From Brevipalpus yothersi (Eukaryota; Arthropoda; Arachnida; Trombidiformes; Tenuipalpidae): a DNA stretch of 64,000 bases. Shown one piece after another: positions 32,099-42,825 of the stretch; within the stretch, counting starts at the first letter, position 1, and each line of letters begins with the position of its first letter. The stretch spans positions 64,900-128,899 of the forward strand of contig QZCP01000072.1 in NCBI GenBank assembly GCA_003956705.1, in the 5' to 3' direction. A program made the position numbers and the translations under genes. The notes under the pieces were generated by a model. That model was given only the letters and a program-made list of their open reading frames with translations. It ran no database searches and was not told where the DNA came from.

Positions 32099-33309
32099 CT
32101 ACTTGGATATATAAAGAGAAGATAGGTGAAAGAAGAATGAAAGAGAAATGGTTATCAGATACAAGAAGAATAAATTCATGAAAAATCACTACCCAATTGG
32201 ACTGGTTTTGAGAGGCCAGTTTGAAGGGTTCTCGAGAAACATTGCTCTTCTGCATGTAATTGGGTGATTGTCTCACTAATTTGGATTGTCAAACTTTTGG
32301 ATGTCAATCCTCTCTTCTTTTCAAGTCCCATTTCTATGGAATATTGTGTAAGATAATTCATTTGATCACGCTGAAATTTTGGTAATTTGTTGTTCAAAAA
32401 ATATCCTCCGAGAGTTTCTCTCAGAACGGGTGACAAGTATGGAGGATTCTGGATCATTCTATCGGGATGAATAGAGCAGGCTAATGATGTCAACAAATAG
32501 TAGTCTGAACTGGTCAATAGTATGGCACATCTACCTGTTCCAACACATCGATTGAAGTCATAATTAACAAGATCTTCTGATCGTATAACTTCATAATCTT
32601 GTTTCTCTCTGATCAATTTAGGACAAGAGGAAATATCAAGGACCAGGGTTGTCAAATGATGGGCACGGATGTCAGCATAAGAATCAATGTGAGCAAATGA
32701 ACTGAAAGGATTCCTTCCTGTGTTCAAAATGGTACCAAATATTATCTGGATAAGCAGAATAGATAAGATGAGTATCATGAGTGTTGGTTTTTGTGCAAAC
32801 CATGAGATATTTTGTCGCAATAGACTCTTGTAAACAAGCCATACTGTTGAAGAAATATTTTGACGATTACGAATCAGATGAGCTAAGTGTGTCGTAAGAA
32901 GGAGGCTAATGACCATGAATATCAAATATCTGATTCCCATTTGCTTCAAAGCTGATTCTGGAGTTTCTGTCTGCAGATACGATTCTACCATGGGAGAAGA
33001 GGCTAGTTTACACCATCCATCACCTATGACTTGTCCTGAGATATTCTCGAGGAATCCATTAACCAACAATAGAGCACTACATGTTCCATCAGCTTTGCCT
33101 TGATTCACTAAATTAATTCCATCAATTTGAATATCATCAGTAGTTTTTGAATCTTTGCTTGGTGATACCCATGTTAAATTGAACTTTTTGAGGAGATAGA
33201 TGAATGCTTCCTCAATCAATAGCTTCATCTGACCCTCTAGTTCTCCTCTTCCACTCACATGGGCAAGTTCGCTAGGAGAAAATGGTATAACAAACCTAAA
33301 AGGGTACAT
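32099..33309 (-). pseudogene. Frameshifted ionotropic receptor copy
   Basis: The frame from ATG 33309 (MYPFRF) runs 377 residues and stops at 32176-32178, just before M4. One base is missing from the T-run read on the minus strand (A5 at 32182-32186 on the plus strand). The next frame resumes with FF, NLFFLY and a hydrophobic M4 ending at TAG 32099-32101, so the break is a single-base deletion. Other signs of relaxed constraint are HTERTS changed to NTGRNP, SFEMGLE changed to SIEMGLE, and loss of the HNLT sequon. It belongs with 27882-29099 and 30238-31452 (shortened linker before M3). A homopolymer assembly error cannot be excluded for the frameshift alone, but the motif losses support a true pseudogene. 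Confidence 0.75.
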
Positions 33310-34360
33310 AATAATTGTAGAGAGAATTTGCTGGGAACGAGATGGCTAAAATTGCTCAGAATACTAGGAATTGACTCTTATTCAGATGTTGATAAACGGA
33401 TAGAGCAAGCTCAATTTCCAAGCTCTAATATGCATAGTAGACTCAAATTGACTTATAATGTATGCTGGTCTACAGTTGTCTATGGATATTATGTGGGTCA
33501 GAAATATCGCACCGCATTGCTAGCTGAATTTTAAGCAAAAATAAATGGATTGATCGATGCTAATGATCCACAAATGTTTTTTTCACCTCTTCAAAAATAA
33601 TCTAAGAGTACATATTAGACCCAAGCCCTATCAAATATCCAAAATTTGGAGTGAATAATTTTTTTTGATATTGTTCTAATATACAGAGAACTAGTGATCC
33701 AGTCATATGTATATGTTCTACATGATGAATAAACGCATTTAATGTATCAACGGCCATTTGTGTCTCATAGTATTGATAAGCCTTTAAGAATCTTGATGAA
33801 TACTCAGTCATCCTAACAATGGATTGAATAATCTATATTTGACAGAACATCTGAATTTTTTAGATTTCAAGTGATTCCTCTCGAAATCAGAATCAATTGA
33901 TATGCGCAGGATTCTCGATTGATTCTGAACAGTAACAATACCAGACAAGTTGCGAAATGGTCACAGTTTTCATCCATGTCCATACTATTAATATTTTCTC
34001 AATAGAAAATTATCTCAAGGCGGGATTTCAATGTGGAAATAAGCTGGAAAGAGAAAATCGAGATTCAGCATTGATCACTTTCTATTGTGATATTCTTATT
34101 GATCAATTTTTGTTTGAATGAAGCATAGCATAGCATCAAACTGAATTCATTTCGCATTTCGCAAATATTGCACAATCATAATGCAAAGTTTCGCTCACTT
34201 GCTAAAGAGTCATTAATGTAGAAAAATTTCACCTGTCTAAATTATCAACTGGATACTCTAAAAATCCCAAAAATATATGTTTTCAGTTGTACATTCTATC
34301 AAGTTTGATTTCACATTTCACATCAAATTATCCTATTAATTGCAAAGTATTCCATGACCC
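33310..34360. other. Intergenic at the strand switch of the array
   Basis: About 1.05 kb separates the minus-strand from the plus-strand receptor block, head to head, so it should hold two divergent promoters. No gene is supported. Confidence 0.5.
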
Positions 34361-35650
34361 ATGTTCAAATCACTTCCTTTTCGGTTTGTATATCCCTTCT
34401 CTTCTACCCAACTTGGAAGAGTTGATGAGAATGGAAAGCTGATTGGCATCATCAGAGATGTGGTGCATGAGGCCAACGTTTACATCGATAGGAACTTCAA
34501 CATGACCTGGGTGGGTGCTAGTAGGCACCTCAGAAGTCCTGGTGAGATATCTCATGAAGCAATGGGACGAATTGGACAGGACAAAGCTGATGGGGCTTTC
34601 AGTGCACTGCTGTTCCTGGATGGTTTACCAGAAAATGTAACAGCAACACCAATCACTAATGATCAATGGTGCAAATTGGTCTCTCCACCAAATGAACGGT
34701 CGTCTGTGACTTCAGAAGGACCTGATTCGGCTTTTTTCCAAATTAGACAAGAGTTCCTGATACCCATTCTAATCGGACTTTTTTTCATGCTTCAAATGGC
34801 TCATATGGTGGCGAAACGTGGCAACATTTCCCTATCTGTATGGGTTGTCTATGCTTACATGTTGCGACAGAGCATACCGACATTACTACAGAAATCTTTT
34901 CTTTTGGAATATTTTGTCCTGATTATCTCTGCGATGCTTATTCAAATTCTTTATGGTTCTTTCCTACACACAGATAGAACGTCAGTAAACTCCTTCATTC
35001 GTATTGATACCATACAAGATACCTACAAGTATGGTGCTGAAAGAATGGCCCTCGATGTGTCCGATTGCCCATCGATTGAGAGAGAATACAAAGACTATAC
35101 GATGATCGAAGTAGCTAAAAACTTTCACCAATTACAGGATCATACTCGATGTTTCAAAACAGGAAAATGTGTCCTATTTGTGAGCAATTTTGAATTCACT
35201 ATACTGATGACAGGCTCATGCTCAATTTGGAAGGATAAACATCACAGACATAGGGTATATTTGGGTCCTGCATTAAGAAAAACTCTTATCGGCTTTTTTC
35301 TCAACAAAAAACTTGAAAAATATCTCCGTGATCATGTGGACAGTTGGATTTATCGATCATTCGAGATGGGCCTGGAAACCAAGAAAGGAGGCTCTTCAAG
35401 TGGAATTGCCAGAGAGTGTATCACCAAAGTTTTCAAGAGAAATATAGACCCAGGATGCTCTACACAAACCCTCCAACCAAGCATGAGTGAGCCAGCCCCA
35501 TTGGGGGATAGTTTCTTCAGGAATCTTTACATCTTGTACTTATTGATAATAGTTCTAGCGTTTTTTGTTCATGTTTGCTCGTTGATCTTCTGGAAGCGGT
35601 CCATAAAAACTGAACCTATACCCTCCATATCAGAAGAAATTCATCAATAA
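34361..35650 (+). CDS. Divergent ionotropic receptor, long-tailed subfamily
   Basis: 429 residues from ATG 34361 (MFKSLPFRF). This first plus-strand member of the array belongs with the minus-strand genes 21719-23047 and 25421-26728 (EYFVLIISAMLIQILYGSFLH, SGIA, RSFEMGLETKKGG). It therefore marks an inverted duplication or inversion within the cluster. S1 sequons are NMTW and NVT. HTERTS is HTDRTS, and the EEC before M4 is reduced to PGC. CX5C is CFKTGKC. A tail of about 25 residues follows M4 and includes Lys/Arg then Glu-rich residues. Confidence 0.75.
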   Translation: MFKSLPFRFVYPFSSTQLGRVDENGKLIGIIRDVVHEANVYIDRNFNMTWVGASRHLRSPGEISHEAMGRIGQDKADGAFSALLFLDGLPENVTATPITNDQWCKLVSPPNERSSVTSEGPDSAFFQIRQEFLIPILIGLFFMLQMAHMVAKRGNISLSVWVVYAYMLRQSIPTLLQKSFLLEYFVLIISAMLIQILYGSFLHTDRTSVNSFIRIDTIQDTYKYGAERMALDVSDCPSIEREYKDYTMIEVAKNFHQLQDHTRCFKTGKCVLFVSNFEFTILMTGSCSIWKDKHHRHRVYLGPALRKTLIGFFLNKKLEKYLRDHVDSWIYRSFEMGLETKKGGSSSGIARECITKVFKRNIDPGCSTQTLQPSMSEPAPLGDSFFRNLYILYLLIIVLAFFVHVCSLIFWKRSIKTEPIPSISEEIHQ

Positions 35651-36374
35651 AATCTGTTGCATTATCTAAAATGAGCCTCATCAAATATTTTTTTCGATTG
35701 CAATAATCTGCCCAGTTATTGTTAGTTTCGAGAAAAACCACTTTTCTCATTTCACTTTGAATGAAGAGGATATAAAAGTTCAATATTGGCATTCTGATTC
35801 CATAACTCACATCAAATACAAGTCATATTTGGTGGGTGTTATTCAGAGAAACATATATAGAATCGACTGTCCCTTATTTTCAAAAACAGCATCCTACTTT
35901 TTCGCCCTCTTGCTCAATAATTACAAGGATTTGATGATGCCTTAGTCCGGGATCAGGATTTATTGGTAGTCTTGCATCAAAATCTGTAACCTTATCTAGA
36001 TTCGGAGGCTTGTTTACCAAATTGAAATTTTTTTGGAGAAATCGTTTGTTTCAACGAGTATCGATCCTGGTCAGAGAAATGTCAGAATAGCTATCCAGCA
36101 AATGTCAGAACTATGTTTGTCTCCTCTTTATCCAATGTTGCTTTATCTGGGAAGTGAAAAAGTTCACCACAAATATTCTTTCAATATTTGTTCACTGCTC
36201 TCATTATGAATTGACTCTAAATTCCACCTAGCAATATACATGTATGTATACTTTGGATTGAGCAATTTGATCGAAAAATAGCTCTACAATAGGCCGGAAA
36301 TTCCATTGGAGAGGAGTTGCTGAGGCTTTTGAAACTCATATTAATGAGTAAAAAGCCATACTTCAAGTGTCAAT
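35651..36374. other. Intergenic
   Basis: No supported gene or repeat. Confidence 0.45.
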
Positions 36375-37655
36375 ATGCGTAATTTTAGATTTGTTTATCC
36401 ATTAGTGTCTAATCAATTAGCTGAAGTCAATGATAGAGGACAGCTAGTTGGTGAAGTAACATCAATAATATTGGAGTCGTTCATCTATTTCCCGATGAAT
36501 TACAACATAACTTTTATTTCTCTGGACAAAAAATTCGATACTCCAGACAAGATTGCTATTGAAGGGGTCAGATTGGTTGGACAAGGTGAAGCTGAAGGAG
36601 CATTCAGTTCTCTGTCACTACTTAATGGTCTTTTCGGAAATTCTACTGCTGCTCCTGTTACCTATACTGGATGGTGTAAGATAGGTTCCTCACCCAAAAT
36701 TGATTCATCTGTTTTTTCTGGTGGACCAGAATTGTCCCTGATGCAAACCAGAGTGGAAATATTATTTTCAACTATTTTCTGTCTCTTTCTGATGGTTTAT
36801 CTGACACAAATAGCCAAGGGACAAAATAGCATACTTAAATCTTCTTGGCTAGTGTACAGTGGCTTGATTCATCAGCCTATTCCATCAATTCTGAAGAGAT
36901 CTTCCATTCTAGGATACTTGGTGCTCATCATATCTGCATATCTTATTCAATTACTGTTTGGATCTCTTCTGCATACAGAGCGAACATCGATCACCTCTTT
37001 TGTTCGAATTGATACATTCGCAGATGTGGACAAGTATAACATGACCAAATATCTTCTTGACATATCGACTTGTCCAAAATTGATAAATTATAATGGAAAA
37101 TTCAATCTGATTAGAATTGCAGAACAAAGTATCAGAGGTGGTGGTGACTTCAAATGGTGCTGGAATTCTGGGAAGTGTGTCATATTGGCCAATACTTTGG
37201 ACTTCAGTCTGATATTCTCTATGGCATGCACATTCTTGTCTAAGATAATTCTCGCTAATCCACCTTATTTATCTCCTGCTCTTGGTGAAACATTGAATGG
37301 ATATTTTTTGAGCAAGAACATTCACAAAAAGGAACGTGATCATATAGATAGTCTCATTTTACGTTCATTTGAAATGGGACTCGAAAGTAAAAAGGGGGCA
37401 ACATCACAAAATCTTGGTATAAGAACTGTGAAAACAATGACCCACATTGACAAGAATGAAGAATGCTTCGCAAAGAAAATTGAAACTAAAATCTCTTCTC
37501 CTGTTCCACTAGATTATCGATTTTTTAAGAACTGTCTTATCTTCCACTCTGTGATCATATTTCTTGCATTGAATATTCATGTATATCATTTATGGATTCA
37601 AAAATTGGCTCTTAGAAAAAGGCCTCTAACCATCGTGATGGTTAAAGCCATTTAA
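36375..37655 (+). CDS. Divergent ionotropic receptor
   Basis: 426 residues from ATG 36375 (MRNFRF), with no close sister in the window. Sequons in S1 take the less usual forms NITF and NST. ADG is AEG (EAEGAFSS). The pore RQ pair is HQ (GLIHQP). M3 is LIISAYLIQLLFGSLLHTERTS, the HNLT equivalent is YNMT, and CX5C is CWNSGKC. SFEMGLESKKG and NEECFAK lie before M4. The tail of about 18 residues is basic (Lys/Arg) and ends MVKAI. Loss of the Asp in the otherwise fixed ADG could alter ligand or folding behaviour. Confidence 0.75.
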   Translation: MRNFRFVYPLVSNQLAEVNDRGQLVGEVTSIILESFIYFPMNYNITFISLDKKFDTPDKIAIEGVRLVGQGEAEGAFSSLSLLNGLFGNSTAAPVTYTGWCKIGSSPKIDSSVFSGGPELSLMQTRVEILFSTIFCLFLMVYLTQIAKGQNSILKSSWLVYSGLIHQPIPSILKRSSILGYLVLIISAYLIQLLFGSLLHTERTSITSFVRIDTFADVDKYNMTKYLLDISTCPKLINYNGKFNLIRIAEQSIRGGGDFKWCWNSGKCVILANTLDFSLIFSMACTFLSKIILANPPYLSPALGETLNGYFLSKNIHKKERDHIDSLILRSFEMGLESKKGATSQNLGIRTVKTMTHIDKNEECFAKKIETKISSPVPLDYRFFKNCLIFHSVIIFLALNIHVYHLWIQKLALRKRPLTIVMVKAI

Positions 37656-38297
37656 TTGCTCAGATGGACTAGAATCTTGGCTTTGAAGAGAAGTCCCATT
37701 ACAGTTTGGAGTATCTCGGTAAATTATCCTGGTATCACCAGCCAATAATGCCATGATTGTTCCCATAATATGAGTACATGTAATATGAGTAGTGAGTACC
37801 ATGATGAGCATCAAACTAGTGCCTTGATGAAGCGTGCAAAGTCATTAACTATCACCTATTTAAGACGTTTTGAAATGGTTTTAAGTACATGTATCATGAC
37901 AAATTTAATGGATTCTCTGACCTTCACAAAAAAATCATAATGAGAGACAATTAGAGATTCTTACCAGTCAAATTGGATGTTTCATTCATACTCAATCTTA
38001 TAGACTTTTGTAGTGCTAATCGGAGTTTGGAAGAGGGACGTTCCATTGAAAAAGTCTGGGAAGTTCTTAGAATAAATAGGAATGAAGATACTAATTATTA
38101 TTATCCCTCAAATTACTGCTTTCAAACTTTCATGATCTTGTATGGCGCAATATTATTGATGATATGGCATCCATATGAAGATACTCCTGTTCAAAAGACG
38201 TTACGTTTTGAGTTTGGACAGTAAAAACTTTTACCGAAAATATTTGTAGCTTCGAGATCCATCACAATGATGTGACTTCGGAAGTTTGTGGAATACC
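37656..38297. other. Intergenic with duplicated promoter-proximal block
   Basis: Bases about 38110-38297 are homologous to 41950-42138 upstream of the truncated copy. The open frame at 37973-38224 is not conserved in that partner, which carries a TGA, so I treat it as non-coding. Confidence 0.5.
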
Positions 38298-39557
38298 ATG
38301 ATTCCTTTCAGGTTCGCTTTACCATTACCTCCAACTCAAGTTCATCAAGTCAATAAAAATGGGCAGCTTGAGGGTCCAGTCACTTCGATTATCCACGAAG
38401 TTTACATCTACTTGGTCGCAAAGTTCAATCTAACATGGGTATGTCCCGAAGTGAGCCTAAAAAGAACTGATGAATATCACATAGCGGGAGTTAATTTGAT
38501 CTCACAAGACAAAGTTGATGGAGCATTCAGTTCGACATCAATTCTAGATGGTTTGCCTAAGAATGTAACAACTGGACCAATTATTTGTGATGCTTGGTGT
38601 AAAATTGGAAGCTCACCAGCAGTATCATCATCGGTCGTTTCCAGTGGACCAGAGATGGCTTTCATTAAATTGAGAGTAGATTTTCTAATTCTTGCAATCC
38701 TCTGCTTGATTCTAATGCTCCATTTGAGTCGAGTAATGAGAAATAATGGAACAGCACCTGCTACATGGCTAGTATATGCCTGTTTGATTCGACAGAAGAT
38801 TCCCTTGGCATTGAAAAAATCATTCATCGTTGGTTATCTGGTACTGATACTATCAATATTGCTCATCCAGATTCTTTTTGGCTCCTTCCTCCATACCGAA
38901 AGAACATCGATCACCTCATTTGATCGGATCGATTCATTCCAAGATGTTCGAGATCATAATCTAACGACAATGGTTCTCGATGTTTCATCATGTCCAAAGA
39001 TGGTTGGCGAGAATGAAGAATATGAAATGATACCGATTGTCAATCAATATCTAGCTGAAAATGATTTGAGTTGGTGCTTTGGCTCTGGAAAGTGTCCCAT
39101 GCTGATAAACAATTTGGATAACAATGTATTGGTATCAGGAATATGTTCTGTTTACCCAGAACGAGCTCTTAAGCATTTATTCTATTTGTCACCACCTTTG
39201 GGCAAAACTCTGGGTGGATATTTTCTCAATAACAAGATACCAAAAGGACGCCAAGACCGTATCAGAACCTATATACAGCGATCATTTGAGATGGGTCTCG
39301 AAATCAAGAAAGGTCCAGTGTCCAAAGGTCTCGCGAGAAAAGCTGTTAAAACAGTGACTCAAATGAATCTGAATGAGGAATGTTTTGAGGCAACATTTCA
39401 AACAAAATTTTCAAATCCAGTTCCATTGAGCAATGAGTTTTTCAAGAACTGCTTCATATTATACATTCTGATAGCATTTGTAGCATTGATACTCCATGTT
39501 TTCTCTCTGATCAATCATAGGGCTAATCATCAGCACAACTTGAACACTAAAATCTAA
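38298..39557 (+). CDS. Divergent ionotropic receptor, A type of the tandem pair
   Basis: 419 residues from ATG 38298 (MIPFRF); the longest frame opens at TTG 38286 and is rejected. S1 carries NLTW, NVT and the charged KRTDEYHIAG segment. M1 is preceded by SGPEMAFIKLR. The pore stretch is WLVYACLIRQK, and M3 ends FGSFLHTERTS. S2 has HNLT, CFGSGKC, SFEMGLEIKKG and NEECFEA. An Asn/His-rich tail follows M4 (NHRANHQHN). The truncated copy at 42139-42357 is its direct duplicate, and 40693-41931 is a more distant relative (shared SSGP/FSGP and SKGLA). Confidence 0.77.
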   Translation: MIPFRFALPLPPTQVHQVNKNGQLEGPVTSIIHEVYIYLVAKFNLTWVCPEVSLKRTDEYHIAGVNLISQDKVDGAFSSTSILDGLPKNVTTGPIICDAWCKIGSSPAVSSSVVSSGPEMAFIKLRVDFLILAILCLILMLHLSRVMRNNGTAPATWLVYACLIRQKIPLALKKSFIVGYLVLILSILLIQILFGSFLHTERTSITSFDRIDSFQDVRDHNLTTMVLDVSSCPKMVGENEEYEMIPIVNQYLAENDLSWCFGSGKCPMLINNLDNNVLVSGICSVYPERALKHLFYLSPPLGKTLGGYFLNNKIPKGRQDRIRTYIQRSFEMGLEIKKGPVSKGLARKAVKTVTQMNLNEECFEATFQTKFSNPVPLSNEFFKNCFILYILIAFVALILHVFSLINHRANHQHNLNTKI

Positions 39558-40692
39558 AATGGAAAATAATTTGATCATCCATTTTGCCTGTGAGTGATAA
39601 GATGAAGAATTACTTCAATCAGAATCAAATCATACCAATCCATTATTAAAGCTTTCAGCCATTTAACAACACTTTTTTGGTTCAAATTTTGCCATCGATA
39701 TTCCTCAAATCAAAAAATACATGAAAAAAAGGTGATCGCTTCTCTGTTTCATTCAAATTTATCATTGGTAGGGCGTAATGCGGCATCTAGGACGAGGTCA
39801 TCAGATTTTTAAGGATCAATGTTCAGCTGTGTCTGATATACAGTTTTCGTAGGGAACTTGTGCTCATTCCGCTTGCTTTGCTCAGTCAGCATCATTTGAG
39901 TTCAGTTTCGACTCGATCGTGTAAAAACTTTGATAGAAAATTTTCAGTAAGATTAGCAAGTGGAAGATCTGAAGCTTACGCGAAGAATTGTGCTCATGTA
40001 CATCATCATGTGTATCTTGTTTTCTTTTTCTATTTTTCTTCCGAAGCCCTTTTTTTCTCCTATCTCTGGTCTAATTTTTCGAATCATATCAATTAATTCT
40101 GAAGGAATACTCCTCCTCATCCCAGATCACCCTGTGTTCATGAGACTTAGTGTTCATAGAGCAGGGGAGGCAGTGGCGGGAGTCAGATGATCAATATTTT
40201 TCATAAAAGTAAGGATATAAAATAGATCAACCTTGGAGACTGCTAGTTCGATGGATATCTTGGATTTGAAAATATTGTTGACTCAATATAATCTTTTTCA
40301 TATAATCATAATCAACTACAGCCTTTGGTCTCAAGGATGGGAAATTTCATTAAATTATACCTTTTCAACAACCTGAAGTTTTTTGAAGGCAATCGATCGG
40401 ACTATTTGGAACAGAGATAGGTGGAAAAAGCGTTGAGAAATGACACCAATAGTGAATGACTAAATCGTCACGCCTTTCACTGCTGCTATCAAACTCTAAT
40501 TTGCTTGTAGGATGGACCCACTTATCATCGCTAATGATTTCAGATCTCCTGAGGAAGAGGATCTTGCCTGAGCCACATTAGCATGCGTTAGTATTTTGCA
40601 GCATTTGATCGGGTCAAAGTTTTAGTCACTACTTTGCGAGATTCTCATCACTTCAAGAACTTACCTCAACTGGGGAGTTCACTTGATTGATT
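39558..40692. other. Intergenic
   Basis: Bases from about 40240 are homologous to 42390-42825 upstream of the second B gene. The open frames at 39860-40190 are unsupported. Confidence 0.45.
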
Positions 40693-41931
40693 ATGATCCC
40701 TTTCAGATTCGCTTCACCAATGCCTCCTAGTCAAGTTTTTCGAATAAATGAGAAAGGCCAGCTTGAGGGTCTAATAGTTCCAGCTATTGAGGAGACTTTC
40801 ATCTGTTTTGTCAAAAAATTCAATCTCACATGGGTTGCTCCAGATAGGAATGTGAAGCGAACTGATGAATGCTATGAGGCTGGTGTGAACTTGATCTCAC
40901 AAGATAGAGTTGATGGAGCATACAGTTTCATATCAAATCTCAATGGTCTACCAGCTAATGTGACAACTGGACCAATTGTCTGTGAAACATGGTGTAAAAT
41001 AGGTAACTTTCCTGCGATATCATCATCAATAGTTTTCAGTGGACCAGGGATGACTTTGAAGCAATTGAATATTGGTTTCTTGATCCTGATATTCTTCTGT
41101 CTGTTTTTGATGCTCCACTTAAGCAAAATAATAACAAGATGCCACAGAGCACCATTCGCTGCCTGGCTGGTATACGTTTGCTTGGTTAGACAGAATATCC
41201 CATCAACATTGAGAAGATCATTCATCTTGGGTTATTTGGTTCTGCTTCTTTCTATTCTTATCTTACAGATAATTTTTGGCTCTTTTCTGCACACAGAAAG
41301 AACTTCAATCACCTCATTTGATAGGCTTGATTCATTTGAAGATGTCCAAAAGCACAATCTAACGACATCCGTACTTGATGTGTCATCATGCCCAAAGCTA
41401 GTTGGAGAGAATCGAGAATACGTGATTGTTCCTCTCGCAAATAAATATCTCTCGGATAATCGCTGGCTTAGTTGGTGCTTTGGCTCGAGGAAGTGCCCTA
41501 TTCTGATGAACAATCTGGACCACAATGTAATAGCTTCGGCAATGTGCTCAGTTTATCCTGGTGAAGCCCTCAGAAACCCTCTGTATCTATCTCCTTCTTT
41601 GGGTAAAACTCTTGGAGGATATTTTCTTAACAACAAGATGTCAAAAATTCAACAAGATCGCATAAAATCATCTATTCAGCGTTCATTCGAGATGGGACTT
41701 GATATCAAGAGAGGTCCAACATCTAAAGGTCTTGCGACAAAAGCTGTCAAATCGGTGATCCAACTTAATTTGAATGAAGAATGTTTCGATAAAAAGATTC
41801 AAACGAGCTTCTCAAACCCAGTCCCATTAAGCTATGACTTCTACGAGAGCTGTTTCATCTTATACACTCTGATAGCAATTACAGCTTCAGCCATTCATCT
41901 TTTCACTTTAATAAGTCACCAAATAAGATAG
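40693..41931 (+). CDS. Divergent ionotropic receptor, B type of the tandem pair
   Basis: 412 residues from ATG 40693 (MIPFRF), chosen over a TTG two codons upstream. S1 shows NLTW, KRTDECYEAG (an extra Cys compared with A) and NVT. FSGPGMTL replaces the common DGPESAL before M1. M3 is LILQIIFGSFLHTERTS, and S2 has HNLT. An arginine replaces glycine in CX5C (CFGSRKC), after a one-residue-longer stretch (NRWLSWC). SFEMGLDIKRG and NEECFDK precede M4. The last about 230 coding bases are nearly identical to the 42826-44061 gene, while the middle of S2 differs much more. Confidence 0.77.
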   Translation: MIPFRFASPMPPSQVFRINEKGQLEGLIVPAIEETFICFVKKFNLTWVAPDRNVKRTDECYEAGVNLISQDRVDGAYSFISNLNGLPANVTTGPIVCETWCKIGNFPAISSSIVFSGPGMTLKQLNIGFLILIFFCLFLMLHLSKIITRCHRAPFAAWLVYVCLVRQNIPSTLRRSFILGYLVLLLSILILQIIFGSFLHTERTSITSFDRLDSFEDVQKHNLTTSVLDVSSCPKLVGENREYVIVPLANKYLSDNRWLSWCFGSRKCPILMNNLDHNVIASAMCSVYPGEALRNPLYLSPSLGKTLGGYFLNNKMSKIQQDRIKSSIQRSFEMGLDIKRGPTSKGLATKAVKSVIQLNLNEECFDKKIQTSFSNPVPLSYDFYESCFILYTLIAITASAIHLFTLISHQIR

Positions 41932-42138
41932 TTATATCATGATGGACTCAATGGTTTTGATTTCCAAACTTTCATTATTCTGTATGGTGCCATATCATTG
42001 ATGATATGACGTTTATATGGAGATGCTCCTTTTAAAACAAAGCTACTTGTTGAGTGTGAAGCGAAGATATTTTCTGTGGAAACCTTTGATGCTTTGAAAT
42101 CTATCACAGTGCTGTGGCTTTAAGAGCTTGAAAAAAAT

Positions 42139-42357
42139 ATGATGCCTTTTAGGTTCACTTTACCATCGCCTCCTACTCAAGTTCATCAAGTCAACGAGAA
42201 TGGTCAGCTTGAAGGTCCCATTGCTTCAGTTATTCAAGAAGTTTTTATCTATTTGGTTGGAAAGTTCAATCTTACATGGGTATGCCCAGAAGCCACTCTA
42301 AAAAGAACTGATGAATACCACATGGCAGGAATTAATTTGAATCTAAAATCAGAATAG
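42139..42357 (+). pseudogene. Truncated ionotropic receptor (S1 stub)
   Basis: 72 codons starting MMPFRF follow the A-type gene at 38298 closely (PPTQVHQV, NLTW, KRTDEYH). They then lose similarity after about base 42340 and stop at 42355-42357. M1, pore, M3, S2 and M4 are all gone. Downstream sequence from about 42390 matches the spacer before gene B, so a single deletion explains the stub. It cannot make a channel; whether it is transcribed is unknown. Confidence 0.85.
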
Positions 42358-42825
42358 TGTTAAATGGAATAAGCCCCAAAGTTAGTGAATTAGAAGATCA
42401 TTATGGATAACTGCAATTCGAGAACAATATTGAACCAATATCAATCGGTGAAAAAGCCATCTATAACTTAAGTCTTCTGTTTTATGAGTGAGGAATTTCA
42501 GCAGCTTGCTTCATTCTATAAGCCATGGAGCTTTGTATCGGCAATCGATTGGAATATTTGAGACAAGGAGAGTTTCAAAAAGCTTCATGAAATTTCAGCA
42601 ATAGTTTATGGATCAATCATTACGTCTTTAATTGCTGCTATTAAACTCTAGTTTATCTGTATCAGCCAACGCATCACCATCAATGGTGTAATATATTTAT
42701 CGGAGAAGATTCTGTTTAAGCAACACCCAGATGTGTTAACATTTTGCAGCAGCGTGTGATTCAGTCAAAGTTTTAGTTGCTGCTTCATCCTTCCACGAAC
42801 TCAACATAACTCGAAAGTTCTGATT
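42358..42825. other. Intergenic, deletion-joined spacer
   Basis: Homologous from about 42390 to 40240-40692. No gene. Confidence 0.5.

Larger units (their letters stand above)
38110..41935 (+). repeat. Two-gene tandem duplication, copy 1
   Basis: Contains receptors A (38298-39557) and B (40693-41931) with flanks. It is repeated at 41950-44061 as A' (truncated) and B'. The A-to-B spacing is 2395 bases here and 687 in copy 2. Confidence 0.8.

Noticed and set aside
33259..33534. Open frame containing IDSYSDV and WSTVVYGYYVG, considered as an IR fragment
   Set aside because: Only one short motif matches, the order of segments does not fit S1-M1-pore-M3, and it overlaps the start of the gene on the other strand.
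37973..38224. 83-codon open frame just upstream of a receptor, considered as a 5' exon
   Set aside because: The duplicated partner near 41960-42060 has an in-frame TGA and indels, so the frame is not conserved.
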